A stretch of DNA of 64,000 bases from Hirundichthys speculiger (lineage: Eukaryota > Chordata > Actinopteri > Beloniformes > Exocoetidae), in NCBI GenBank assembly GCA_018398805.1, contig JAGFBZ010002129.1:1240001-1304000 (forward strand). Reading direction: 5' to 3'. Positions 32,376 to 42,585 of this stretch are shown here, piece after piece. Numbering within the stretch: the stretch's first letter is position 1; each line of letters opens with the position of its first letter. Under the pieces are notes generated by a model, which ran no database searches, was not told the origin of the DNA, and saw nothing but the letters and a program-made list of their open reading frames with translations. Both the position numbers and the translations under genes were made by a program.

Positions 32376-33120
32376 AACATGGATGAGCACCAGAGATGGT
32401 TGCACCATGTGTGAAAGTGACTGACGACTCCAATTAAAAGACATTTTTTGTGAGTTTACTTCAAAAAGTGAATACTGATTGATCTTGTTTTTGGTAGTCT
32501 TCACGCTTGTGTTTGAAACTTCCCAATCACTTCTGGGTTCCTGGACCGAATGTGAGTCATTGCAAGCTCCCCAAGGAGACATGTGCTGGTTTGAAGCCGA
32601 GATGAAGAAGACCCGGCTGTATAAAAACAACCCAAAAATAAACTTCGCACTGAACAGTATCCCAGTGTTTCAGCAGCGATTGATTGCGGCTTAAAAGACT
32701 GGCCAGGAAAGTTGAGTTCTTAGTGAGACAACAAAACAAAGACAGGTATGGAGCGATGACTTGCTCTGCCTGGAGGCTTTTCAGTCGAGGCACTGTCCCC
32801 ATATTGAATATGTCAAAACTTCCAGTCGTATATTCGCAATGCAATAAAAACTGAAGGACAGTATTCTGCAGTGGGCACACACAGAGCATTCTCAGTTGAG
32901 TTTCAAAACATAAACTTAGAAAGCAGAAAAGAGTATCAACTGAATTCTCACCTTGGCTCCAATCTTGCTTCTAGTGAAGTTAGACTATCCCCCAATGGAC
33001 TGTTGTTAGATTTATCTGATTTTTAGTCTATGGATTTGTTGAAAACCAAAATCTTTATATGCCTGAAATTGTTTAATCGTACACTCAGCAGAAACTTTGC
33101 GATCTTCGAAATTATTCAGG
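32376..33120. other. No recognised feature (ORFs on both strands, unassigned)
   Basis: A 110-codon minus frame (32557-32889) and a 71-codon plus frame (32479-32694) overlap. Neither shows a family motif. No splice-like borders were found. Probably non-coding. Confidence 0.35.
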
Positions 33121-33124
33121 GACA

Positions 33125-33252
33125 TGTTATTGACTGCCCTGTGATGGACTAACGACCCGTCAAGGGTGAACCCCTGACTGTCACCTGATGACAGCTGGTG
33201 TGAACCCCGAGACCCTGGTTAGGATGAAGTGGGTATAAGTTAATGGATGGAA
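33125..33252 (+). mobile_element. LINE/SINE 3' tail fragment
   Basis: CCCTGTGATGGACTAACGAC, then CCGTCAAGGGTGAACCCC, TGATGACAGCTGG, CCCGAGACCCTGG, and a GTTAATGGATGGA end. This is a diverged form of the widespread fish L2-type tail shared by LINEs and tRNA-SINEs, which reads CCCTGCGATGGACTGGCGAC and ends in GGATGG repeats. Confidence 0.75.
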
Positions 33253-33271
33253 ATACTTACATTGCTGGGAT

Positions 33272-33360
33272 GAGACTGTCATGTAGTGGTCAGCACTGTC
33301 ACCCTAGACAAACAAGGATTTAGCCTGAAATCTTTGACAACAAATTTCTGAGCCACGTCT
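33272..33360 (+). mobile_element. Degraded tRNA-SINE head
   Basis: CATGTAGTGGTCAGCACTGT (33281-33300) followed by CACCCTAGACAAACAAGG and a decayed B-box region resembles fish tRNA-SINEs (GTGGTGTAGTGGTTAGCAC type). It lies just downstream of a SINE/LINE tail, so order and origin are uncertain. Confidence 0.4.
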
Positions 33361-34239
33361 GCATGCTTTCCCTTCCATGTATTTAGATTTCAAACATAAT
33401 GTATGACTGTGATGTGCAAAAAATCTACGCAGTCCATCCGACCTCTTGCCCAGTGGCTAGTTGTTCCTATAAGCAAACCACAGAAGAATGGATGGAACGT
33501 GATGCCCAGTTTTACTGACCAGTATGTGACTGAGCAATTAAGACATAAATTCTGATGATCTTTTACCCGCCAGCGAGCTTCCAGCTGATGCTTTCCCTAC
33601 ATGACACGTTTCGTTGCATGACAAGTAAGAAGACTGTACCACAAACTAGGGCCAGTACCAACCATCCAACTGCAGATGAGGTAAATCTAAGGGTGAATTC
33701 CAATTCTTCCCTTAACCCTCAATCTCAACCCTCGCCCTTAACCCTTAAACTTTGGCCCTCAATCTTGGCCCTCGAAAGTAAGTGTCAGGACTATCTTGTG
33801 ACTTAGAAATGGGACACCTTTTGAGTGCAGTTATGTCTTCAGACTGTGGGGGGCTGCCTTACGCCAAAGAAGATGTCAAGAAGATGACCACGAGGAAGAA
33901 GAAGTAGAAGAATAAGAGGAATTTATATTTTGATTTTTTATTAATTTTATTTATATCTTTATTAACTATTAAAAATACTTTCATTTGTAGCTAGCTTTTT
34001 ACGTTGCCATCCTTTATGAACATGTCTTGGCAAAAATATGCAATGCCTTCTGGGTAGCCCTTACTCCCAAGAGTGGTGCCGGAGAATCTCAATATTGAGG
34101 GTGATATTGTCCTGTGATAATCGAATAACCCTCGAGGGTTGACCTTTTTACAATCAAAGTTTTATACTGAGTGCCCTATAAAAGGTCAAAGCTGATATAA
34201 CTTGTGGTGAAGTTAGGGTTAGAGGTTGCAGACCACTGC
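33361..34239. other. Mostly unassigned; CCCTNAACCCT-rich patch at 33685-33780
   Basis: Between 33685 and 33780, AACCCTC, AACCCTT and GGCCCTC motifs recur. Near 34128-34140 there is ACCCTCGAGGGTT. These could be ends of a small DNA element, but a clean TIR pair was not established. Confidence 0.25.
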
Positions 34240-34598
34240 AAATGACTCTAGGTTAGCCTGTAAGGGTCCAGGGGCCAATGTGGCTAAGCGTCAGGCTTTA
34301 CCTGCAGTAGCAACCATCTGGTCGCAGTAGCTCAGTTAGAGCTACCAGCAGTCCTTGTCTCAGGTGGGGTTTTTTAGGTACCAACATCTGAAACAAGTAC
34401 TGGCAGATGGGTGGATTTGAATGTAAAATAACACTAACTGGCATCAAAGGTTAGTATGAACTAAGCTAAAAAAGAGCTTGTTCTAACCAAGTACGATGGG
34501 TGTTCAAACCAGCTTCCAGGTTTGCTCGATCCACCAGTGTGCCATTTTATGCATCAACACAGACAATAATGGAGTCAGTTCCTGCCAAGATGCCGCCA
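34240..34598 (+). repeat. Family A fragment
   Basis: GGGTGTTCAAACCAGCTTCC, GTTTGCTCGATCCACCAG and GGAGTCAGTTCCTGCC (34498-34586) follow the family order. A tRNA-like GTAGCTCAGTTAGAG sits at 34327-34341 without a matching B box. The repeat is cut by the foldback structure starting at 34599. Confidence 0.5.
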
Positions 34599-35643
34599 CA
34601 ATTGACCTTTCGGTAAGCGCCGGCCTCTTCCTAGTTACTATTGCTACGTCAGACATTCTCACTGCTCCTCCATTGAGGACAATGTTATTTTGCCATTTTT
34701 CCGATGTGTATCATCAGTGTTAATATTATACTATAATAACACCATGGTGAAATATTACTACTAGGGACCTGCAACAGTGACTCGAGGTGTCCAGAATGTT
34801 TGGAGGGGGCATTTTTATTCTCTTTTCCAAGCTGAAACAAATGCTGGAGAATGCAGGCTGTGGGTTAAGTTGTGTCCATCCACACAGTCAACTGAACGTG
34901 GGGAAAGTTACCAAACATTTACTTCAAGGTAAGTTTACTTTGTTTATTAGATGATTGATTTAACCACTGTTTACTAAAAGTAAGATGATTTAGCGGCAAG
35001 GAGGGTGATGAGTTCTCTGTTAGCATTAGCTCTGGTCCATAGGTCTGTCCCACACCAGAGCTATGTTAACATCAGACAGTCGCAGCATTGTATTAATATA
35101 ATTAATAAATTGACGTTAACATCACTAGCCACTATCCAGGGCCATATATATTTGTAGACAACGAGGCAGGCTTATAGGTGGCTAGCAAGCTAGCCGAAAT
35201 GCTAATGGAGAGATGTTTTCACTCATCACTCTCCATGCTGCTAAATCATATTGCTTTTACTAAACGGTGGTTAAATCAATCATCTAATAAACAAAGCTAA
35301 CTTACCTTGGAGTAAATGTAGGTGTGTTTTGTAACTTTCCCCATGTTCAGTTGCTTGTGTGGAGAGACACAACTTAACCCACAGCCTGCATTCTCCAGCG
35401 TTTGTTTTGGTTTGGGAAAGGGAATAAAAATGTCCCCTCCAAACGTTCTGGACACCTCAAGTCACTGTTGCAGGTCCCCAGTAGCAATATTTTACCACGG
35501 CGTTATTCTAGTGTAATGTAAATACGGTTGATAAGCATTGGAAAAATGGCAAAATAACATTGTCCTTAATGGAGGAGCAGCGAGAATGTCCGACCTAGCA
35601 ACAGTAACTAGGAGTGGGACGGTCCTTACCGAAAGTTCAATTG
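34599..35643. mobile_element. 1,045 bp foldback element: two ~415 bp inverted arms
   Basis: The left arm 34599-35012 and right arm 35222-35643 are inverse copies. Matches include CAATTGACCTTTCGGTAAG against CAATTGAACTTTCGGTAAG, GACAATGTTATTTTGCCATT, GTTAAGTTGTGTC and GATGATTTAGCGGC against GATTTAGCAGC. The spacer (35013-35221) holds a smaller inverted pair GTTAGCATTAGCTCTGGT / ACCAGAGCTATGTTAAC. Arms differ at scattered positions, as expected for an old foldback-type MITE. CAATTG terminates both ends. No ORF spans both arms; the short ORFs inside are incidental. Confidence 0.85.
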
Positions 35644-35689
35644 GGTCTCAATACCGCTCTCGAGAAAACTATTTGTAACATAACTGGAT

Positions 35690-36698
35690 CATACCTGTCA
35701 AGTATTCTGTTTTGGCAGGGAACGTCTCGTATTTTACTCTTCTCTCCCGCCGTCCTCCCGTATTAGTATTTTTCCCGTAAATCTCCCGTATTTTAACCTG
35801 CGTTATTGAAAAATAATCGTCCCGCATTCGGCAGAGTAAAAAAAAATAAAAATAAAAAAATAAAACATTCCCAATCTGTGATCTGTCACTTGCCTCACCA
35901 TAACTGCCAGAGCAATAGCCCACTATAGGTACTGTAGGTGGTGGATGTCGCGAGGTGAGTGTGTGACATCTGATGAGTGACAGCGCGCAAAGAAAAAAAA
36001 AAGATTGTTACAGAGAATATAGGATGTCGTTAGACAACAGAACTGTTTGCGCTCTTCTCTTAAACTCCTCTGGACCAGTCCACAAATACACTCCTTCCAA
36101 AAAAGTCATAAAAAATTCAAAGTCTGCAGCAAATGAGTACAACAAGTCATTAAAAGATTAAAGAAAAGTCACGTGAAATGAGATGAAAAACTGAAAGAAA
36201 AGCAATATGAAATGAAAACAATGTGTGGAATGAAAATCAAATGCTAATGTAAATACAAGCAATGTTAAATGAACAAAAAATATGCAAATCCCTTTCATAA
36301 TAAATACTCTTCATATATACCCCTTTGTGTTTTCATTTAGGCTATAATGAATGTTCACATTATGTCAACGTGGCTTTATGCACAGCTGCACTACTTCCTG
36401 AACTTCAGCCAGCTGCTTTGTTTCCTGGGTGTCTTTAATTGACAGACTGATTAATCCAGGTGTGTCTGACCTCACAGCAGTGGTCAGACACACCTGGATT
36501 GATCAGTTTGCCCAATAATGGCAGACCCAGGAAACAAAAGAGCAGGCTGAAATTCAGGAAGTAGCGTAGCCGTGATTTTAGCTTTTTTCTACACCAAAAA
36601 TGTAAGAGATACTGGAGCTTGGTTGGGATGGTCGGGATTTCTCGCGGCGGGCGCCAGAAAATTTCCCTTATGTTCAAATCCAAAACTTGACAGGTATG
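35690..36698. mobile_element. 1,009 bp hAT-like TIR element containing a palindrome
   Basis: The left end CATACCTGTCAAGT pairs with the right end ACTTGACAGGTATG. The flanks AACTGGAT and AACAGGAG agree at six of eight positions, a possible eroded 8 bp TSD. Left-arm motifs such as CTCCCGTATTTTAACC and the G/C-rich right arm (CTCGCGGCGGGCGCC) are asymmetric. No transposase frame. The 194 bp palindrome at 36381-36574 is internal. Confidence 0.7.
36381..36574. repeat. Dispersed palindrome, copy 2 (194 bp hairpin)
   Basis: Outer arms CTACTTCCTGAACTTCAGCC (36391-36410) and GGCTGAAATTCAGGAAGTAG (36545-36564) are inverse. TTTGTTTCCTGGGT pairs with ACCCAGGAAACAAA. The inner core TGATTAATCCAGGTGTGTCT pairs with AGACACACCTGGATTGATCA. 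The loop is only a few bases (around CACAGCAGTG). The core is shared with 28370-28456, but the outer arms are not. Confidence 0.85.
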
Positions 36699-36699
36699 A

Positions 36700-38400
36700 A
36701 CAGGAGGGTTTGCTCAGTTCTCCTTTATACAGCCGAAGATACACATTTAAGACAGAGCCAGCCAGTGTCAATGGAGTTGGAAAGAGATGGTTGAAAAAGG
36801 AGATTGCATTGTTTCTTTTAGTTATTTTAATCAAAGTATACCACAGACATTTCATTAAGACCCCAGGAGATTTAAAAAACTTTTAAAACTATCTTGGCAA
36901 TGTGTCTTCATAGTCTGTTGTTACCAACACAAACAGACTGCTATATTTTAAAAAAGGAAAAAAAAAAAGACAAACATTGTAATTCCTCCCAGAGCCTTTT
37001 CTTTGAATTCTCCTCTCTGGTGTTCCTCAATGTTGCATTTGAACAGCGAGGTGGAGCTCTCAAAACTGCATTTAGAGAACATAATGTGAGGAGACTGAGC
37101 AATCCAGAAAGAGCGACATTGCCTCTGGCTGTGCTTCTTGATGATCAGCCATTTTCTGCTTCTCTTCTGTAACCTCTGTAGGGGCTCCTCACCATGGAAA
37201 CCCCTCATCACTCGCTTCCCATTGAGGCTCATTATAGAGCCACTGCCCCGAGCGCTGGTCCAGGATCAGCTAACCTGAACCTTGGCACTTCACTCACACA
37301 TCGCCTTTCATTAAGGCTGGTCTGTGGTCAGACTACAGAGACAGTGTAATTGAATGCGTGCCTGAAGGTCTGAATCTGGCTTCACAATAATCTAATAGAC
37401 CTCCAGGTGTGATGATGTTATTGAATCACCTCCATGGATGGATTATCTTTGATTATGTTATCAGGAGAGAACAAATGTGCCACATGTATCTGCAAATATT
37501 ACTGTGTTGACAGGCTGCTGTATGGCCAACTCACTGACTGATTGTGACAGCTGGAGATTTGACTAAAAAATTCAACTGAAGTGTGTTTGATTAATTATAA
37601 AAATGATCCTGTGAAATGACCATATTTTTTCCCCCAATAACTGTCTGTATATATTAATGGTTAGTGCCATAATTTTGGAAAACCTTTCTGTTGACCTTAC
37701 AGCAGATGTTAGTTTTCTTGCGCACGTGAGTTGATGAGTCCGTCACCAGCCGTCTTTGACGGTCAGATCTGGCATAATTTATAAATACCTGAAACCCAGA
37801 TTCTGTCAGAAGAGGACTAATATCGTGGTGCTCTAAAAGGGCATAAAAGAGAAGACAGGGCAGGGATGTTGTGTGTGTGGAGTTACTTATTTTTATCTTC
37901 TTTCCCTCTTATGTCGTTGGTTTCTTGGGGTGTTTTGACACCGGGACTGTTTAGATCAGCCTAAAGGAACTATGCCATGAGTGCATCTAACTCAGTATGA
38001 ACTCAGCAGCCGCACTCCGCCACGCACCGACACGGCGATACAAGACCTCCCTGAAGAGGTGGTCTTGGCACGGCCATCGGCAAACTCTGATTCGGAAAGC
38101 TGCACGAACTTGATCCGACCCAACTGTGTGCTCCACGAGTTTGAGCTAAAAAGGCTTCCGTAGTCAGCTCCACAGGGCATCATGGGTAGTGAAGGAGCAC
38201 AGAAACAAACATGGCAAATGGAAGTAACGTGAGCTGTTGTGGACAAACTGTAGTTTGCTTACAGTGACACAAACAACATTGAATTAAAAAAAAAAGGCCA
38301 GCGCCAGGTTCTCATCGTCATCATCATCATCATCACCATCATCATCATCATGTTGAACAAAATGCATTCCTGACTGTTGCACACTACAGGTTTACACCAA
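36700..38400. other. No recognised feature
   Basis: Unique A/T-rich sequence to about 37700, then unassigned. The region 38030-38165, with CACGCACCGACACGGCG and CCTCCCTGAAGAGGTGGTC, has an open frame (37981-38163) rich in charged residues. I see no homolog or splice signals. Confidence 0.35.
38313..38351 (+). repeat. CAT trinucleotide microsatellite
   Basis: About 12 CAT/ATC units with two interruptions (CGT, CAC). Confidence 0.9.
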
Positions 38401-38401
38401 C

Positions 38402-38775
38402 TGTCATGGTCTGGGGAAGCCATGACGGCCATTTTGGGTTTTTCTTTGTTCTGTGTTAAGTTGGCGTTAATCCTTGTCTTTTGTGTTACCTGTTTCCTGT
38501 TTTACTTTGAAGGTCTATCTTGTCTCCATTGTTTTCAGCTTTGCTTCCTTCCCTCTTGTTATCCTGATTGTCTGCACCTGCCTCTCGTTGGGTTCCCTGT
38601 GTATTTAAGTCTTGTCATCTCCTCTGTCTGTGCTGGTCTGTTGTCTTCTGTTTTTTGGTCAGTCGATTCTTGTTCCATACTCCGTGAGTGTTTTGTTTCG
38701 TTTGGATCCCTGAACTCTTGTTTTAATTACTTTTTACATCTGACACCAATACATGTGAAAACAACCTTAGTCTCC
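38402..38775 (+). repeat. Family C LTR-like repeat, copy 3 (uninterrupted)
   Basis: Begins TGTCATGGTCTGG, then TTCCTGTTTTACTTTGAAGG, ATCCTGATTGTCTGCACCTG, TATTTAAGTCTTGTC (TATA-like) and a TCGATTCTTGTTCC region. It supplies the uninterrupted junction that defines the insertion in copy 2. The 144-codon ORF at 38377-38811 is simply this pyrimidine-rich repeat read through. Confidence 0.6.
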
Positions 38776-40835
38776 TCGTCCTTGATGTCCAACTGTAGCT
38801 CTGTGAGTTAGCCAACATGGACCCTGATTGTTGGTTTGTAACACGGTGCTGAAAAGAGATCCAGTTGTCAGATCAGGAGTTACTGGGATAGGTTTTAGGG
38901 ACAGTAGACTACAAGAGCTGGATGACCCGTTATAAAAAATAATCAAATACTTCATTGTGAGAATCACAACAGCTCCTTTGTGTTGCTTTCAAAGTGACTC
39001 TTGTAGTTTTCAGGCTCAGAGGGTTCTCCGGTGGGGGGAGTTTACGTTGTTTTTACAACACCGTCCAAAACTTACTCTTGTTTTGGTCTGTTATTCACTC
39101 TCTCTCTCATTTTTTTTTCTTCCCTCCATTACTTTCTTGAGTTTCTTAGCCACCTCTGCGCTGTACTCTGCTAATCATTGTTGATGCATGTTCCAGCGAT
39201 GGTGGTCTCAGTGAAAAACTGTGAGAGCGAGATGATACTTCCTATGAGTACTCCAAAATTCCATCAATGAAGTTGAACTTGATATTCTAGCATGAAAATA
39301 CTCCTTTGTCTCACTTTAGTCACGCCACACAAGAGTTTCCTCTTCTAAGTGTGAGTCATTGCTTGGGGAGACAAAGTTTAGTCTCAGTATTTTGTAAAGC
39401 TGGCTACAAGTAAGTCTGAAATGGATTTCTAGAACATCCATCCATCCATCTATTATCAATACCAAAGGGGTCATGGGGGGATGCAAGAACATATTCGGCA
39501 AAAAAAAAGAGCTTCGTACTGTATGACTGTTTTTGTATGTGGAGAAAAAAAATAAAAAGAACCAGTTTTGTTCGCTTGAGTCACAAAAATCCTGATCAGC
39601 CTCAGGTTTTGGATATAAACAACAGAGTGCATGTATGAACATGATTTATGAACCGGTAATTGTGCAAAACTCTGACCAGGCATGCCGGGATGGCAACGCT
39701 GAGAAGTTTGCCAAGGATGAGAAAGAAAGAGAAAGAAAATCACTCCTCTGCGAGCAAAGCTATAGACAAAGATGAGGACTAAACACATCTGGATCCAGAG
39801 AGCAGCTCTCAGGGCCTCTGTGGTGGACCGGTGCTGCTGAGGAGCACCTTCAGCCTCAACCGGGCCTCTGAAGTGTGACACAAACCGCCGGAGATGCGGT
39901 TCTGTTTGAGCGGCCATCATCACAGAGCTGCAGCTTTATCGAGCCAGTAGGCAGCGAGAAAGCACCGAGAACTAGCTCACATCGATTTCCAACAGCTCCG
40001 GGGCCAATCCATACAGGATCTGCTCACCAAGTTTCTAATGTGCACTGATCAGTTTCATCGCCATAATTGGACAATGACGCACATTTAAATTGGCATTTTA
40101 AGCACATTTTTGTCAGCTCAGATCGACAGTGGATTTTAAAAAGTTCATGTAATTACATTTAACCTATCTGAAGTCAGACTGCGGTGCTGTTTTATTTATT
40201 TATTTATTTTTTTCCCTATAGCTTCTAGCTTTATTGCATTCTTCAAGGAACCACATAAACAGACAGAACTGTAATAAAATGACAAATGTAAAAATGTACA
40301 ATTATAGGTGCTGTTTTGTTGTGTGTTTTACTGACTGTATAGAAACTACTCTGACCCGAGGAAAACACTGGTCAACCTTATTTAACACAGCTTAAAAAGA
40401 GCGCTACAATTTCAGTAATGGCATGAAATAACAATTAAAACAACAAATATCAGTGTCGCTATTCATTAGCCTGGTCAGCTTTTATTATTCATTCAGTTGG
40501 TTAAAAATTCTCTTGTGAAATGGGTCTGCTGAGCCAATCACAATGCAGTGTGGGCGGGGTTTAAGCAATGACTCATACAGGAGTGTCCATGAGCTGTCCC
40601 TCTGTGTCCAGCTGTTGTCACATCCCCTGTTTCTCTGACTCATCTATCTGGTGGTGTCCTGAGGCAGTTTTCTCTGTCCGCTGGAAATCAAAGTTTCTTC
40701 CAGTGGAACCAAACTAATTCTCTGCATTGAAGAAGAGGAGAGTCAGGTGGCTGACCAGGCTAACCATTAATTGGGATCAGAGATACTCAGAGGGGAAATT
40801 CAATAAAAGTCCAAATTCAAGTCATAGTAATAAAT
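38776..40835. other. No recognised gene; a short GGAT-type repeat end at 39434-39482
   Basis: At 39434-39482, CATCCATCCATCCATCTATT then ATCAATACC and GGGGTCATGGGG is an inverted LINE/SINE tail stub. Elsewhere, ORFs up to 150 codons (39471-39923, minus) carry no recognisable domain. TTTATTTATTTATTTATTT occurs at about 40191-40209. Confidence 0.35.
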
Positions 40836-40837
40836 AT

Positions 40838-40902
40838 TTCCATCCATGCATCCATTATCTATACCTGCTTATTCCTATGAAGGGTCGCTGGAGCCCAATT
40901 TA
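40838..40902 (-). mobile_element. LINE/SINE tail stub, minus strand
   Basis: CCATCCATGCATCCATTATC then TATACCTGCTTATTCC and AGGGTCGCTGGAGCCC is the inverse of the fish L2-type tail (GGGCTCCAGC..GACCCT..GGATAAGC..GGATGG). Confidence 0.7.
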
Positions 40903-42485
40903 ATGTTCAGATACTGAAAAGAAAGTCAGAAGAGGACGTCAGTGGTCTGACTTGAATGTAAAAGGATAAGTAAAGTTAACTTTGTAGATAAATAAGTTAA
41001 CAGGCAACATCATGGAAAACTTTTTTTCTTTTTTGTCCAATGGGAACCGCTGACTAGTTTTGCTCAGGTACATGGGTTAATAGAAACAACCCCAAAACAG
41101 ACATCAGTTCTTAAAAGGCATCCTAAAATAAATGAAAACAATAAAAATTACATGTAAGACAGACAAAAACCCATATAGACAGTCCCCTGTAGCATGATAC
41201 AATTAAATAAATATTAATATTAGAGATAATTTATATTAACAATGCAAAGAATCGGTGTAAATGTTTGGTTGTCAACAGGTCATTTCTTGGTGTTTAAACT
41301 TAAATGATATAAGTTAACTGTGGGGCTCTGATCTGTCTCAATACCCACCTCTTCTCCCTGCCCTTTAGCCCTACCTAAGATGTTCATTTTGAACAGTTTT
41401 CACTAATATAATATAAGACTTGGTTCTAAATTTTAAAAAAAGAATAGTCTCGATAAACTATCTAAAGTAGTAGTAACCAGAGTCTACGAGAGCTGGATGA
41501 CACTTCTTAAAAGAAATCAGATATTCCTTCAAATGAAATTGAAACTGATACGAGGATTCACTTCATCCTAATACAAGGATTAAAAATTAATTACAGCCCC
41601 AATTATGCGAGTGATTAATCTTCTCTATTGCTGAATTGAGCTGTTCAAACTTCTCTCGAATTGTCGAGAGTCCAGATCTCAATAATGTGCTTAAATTCCT
41701 TTCTGCTTCTGATGAACACCAATTAGTTACAATTAGACTCCTCGGAGCATCGCGGGACAGTTTTTTTTTTTTCTTTTTTGTTTCCCAGATGAATGTTTTG
41801 TGGAGGTCGCCCCGTCCGGTCTCTCAGGGAGCCCGCGGTTCCTGCTCAAGTAAACCGGCGCGTCCTCGCCAGCATATTCCCATTTTCTGCTTCAGTGAAC
41901 TGGTGGTCCCCAATAATCCCAACACCATCGTTTAGTCAGGCAGGAGTCTTCTCTTTTTTTCTTTTTCTCCATTTTCTCCTTCCCACGCAGTCGGCTTGGA
42001 TTCCCTGAGCCCAGCAGAGTAGAATTAATGTGAGTGGTTTGTTGGCGTACTTTTTTTTTTTTTCCCTTCCTTTTTCTATTTATGCACCTTGAAAGAGAGT
42101 AAAGAGCAGAATCGCCTCAAGAAAAAGTGTTTTAAATTCACACTGCCGTTTTTGGAGACTGAATGCTTATATTGTGCTCTGATTTGCCTCTGATTCTCCT
42201 GCCAGTATCTCTCCTACACCTTTCAGATGCAGGAGTGCTTTTCCATCGTCTGTCCCGTGCTCCGTCATGCGGACAAGCAGGTCGGAAAAGGAGCGACGGC
42301 TGTGCTTTTCTTTTTGAGAGAAAAGGGAGAAAAGGAGGAGGCCTGGGGATGGAGAAAAGAGCATGAAGGGGAGGGGAAGTAAAGCCTCGCTAATGCTCAG
42401 TAAAGTGCTTTTAATGTGCTGCCGTTTAAAGGGGAAGAAATGCAAGAAAAAAAATCCATAGAGTTTATTTCTAACACCTGAAACT
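40903..42485. other. Repeat-poor stretch; 41540-41770 candidate conserved non-coding block
   Basis: At 41575-41760, AAGGATTAAAAATTAATTAC, CCCCAATTATGCGAGTGATT, CTCTCGAATTGTCGAGAG (a near-palindrome at 41653-41670) and CCAATTAGTTACAATTAGAC form a dense run of TAAT-type sites. The rest is pyrimidine-rich (41930-42070) and unassigned. Confidence 0.3.
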
Positions 42486-42585
42486 GGAGGATACGACGGA
42501 GTGTAAGGGCCACACTGAGAAAACAACACTGTGGGCAATGATTTTTTTTTTTTCATTCCTCACTTACGAGAAGAAAGTTGAAATG

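Noticed and set aside
34319..34375. tRNA-like head (GTAGCTCAGTTAGAG)
   Set aside because: Only an A-box-like motif; no B box or stem pairing within a tRNA length.
38377..38811. 144-codon ORF with hydrophobic stretches as a membrane protein
   Set aside because: It is the pyrimidine-rich family C repeat translated; other copies of the repeat do not keep the frame.
39471..39923. 150-codon minus-strand ORF as a gene
   Set aside because: Starts in unassigned DNA and ends in low-complexity sequence; no family resemblance.
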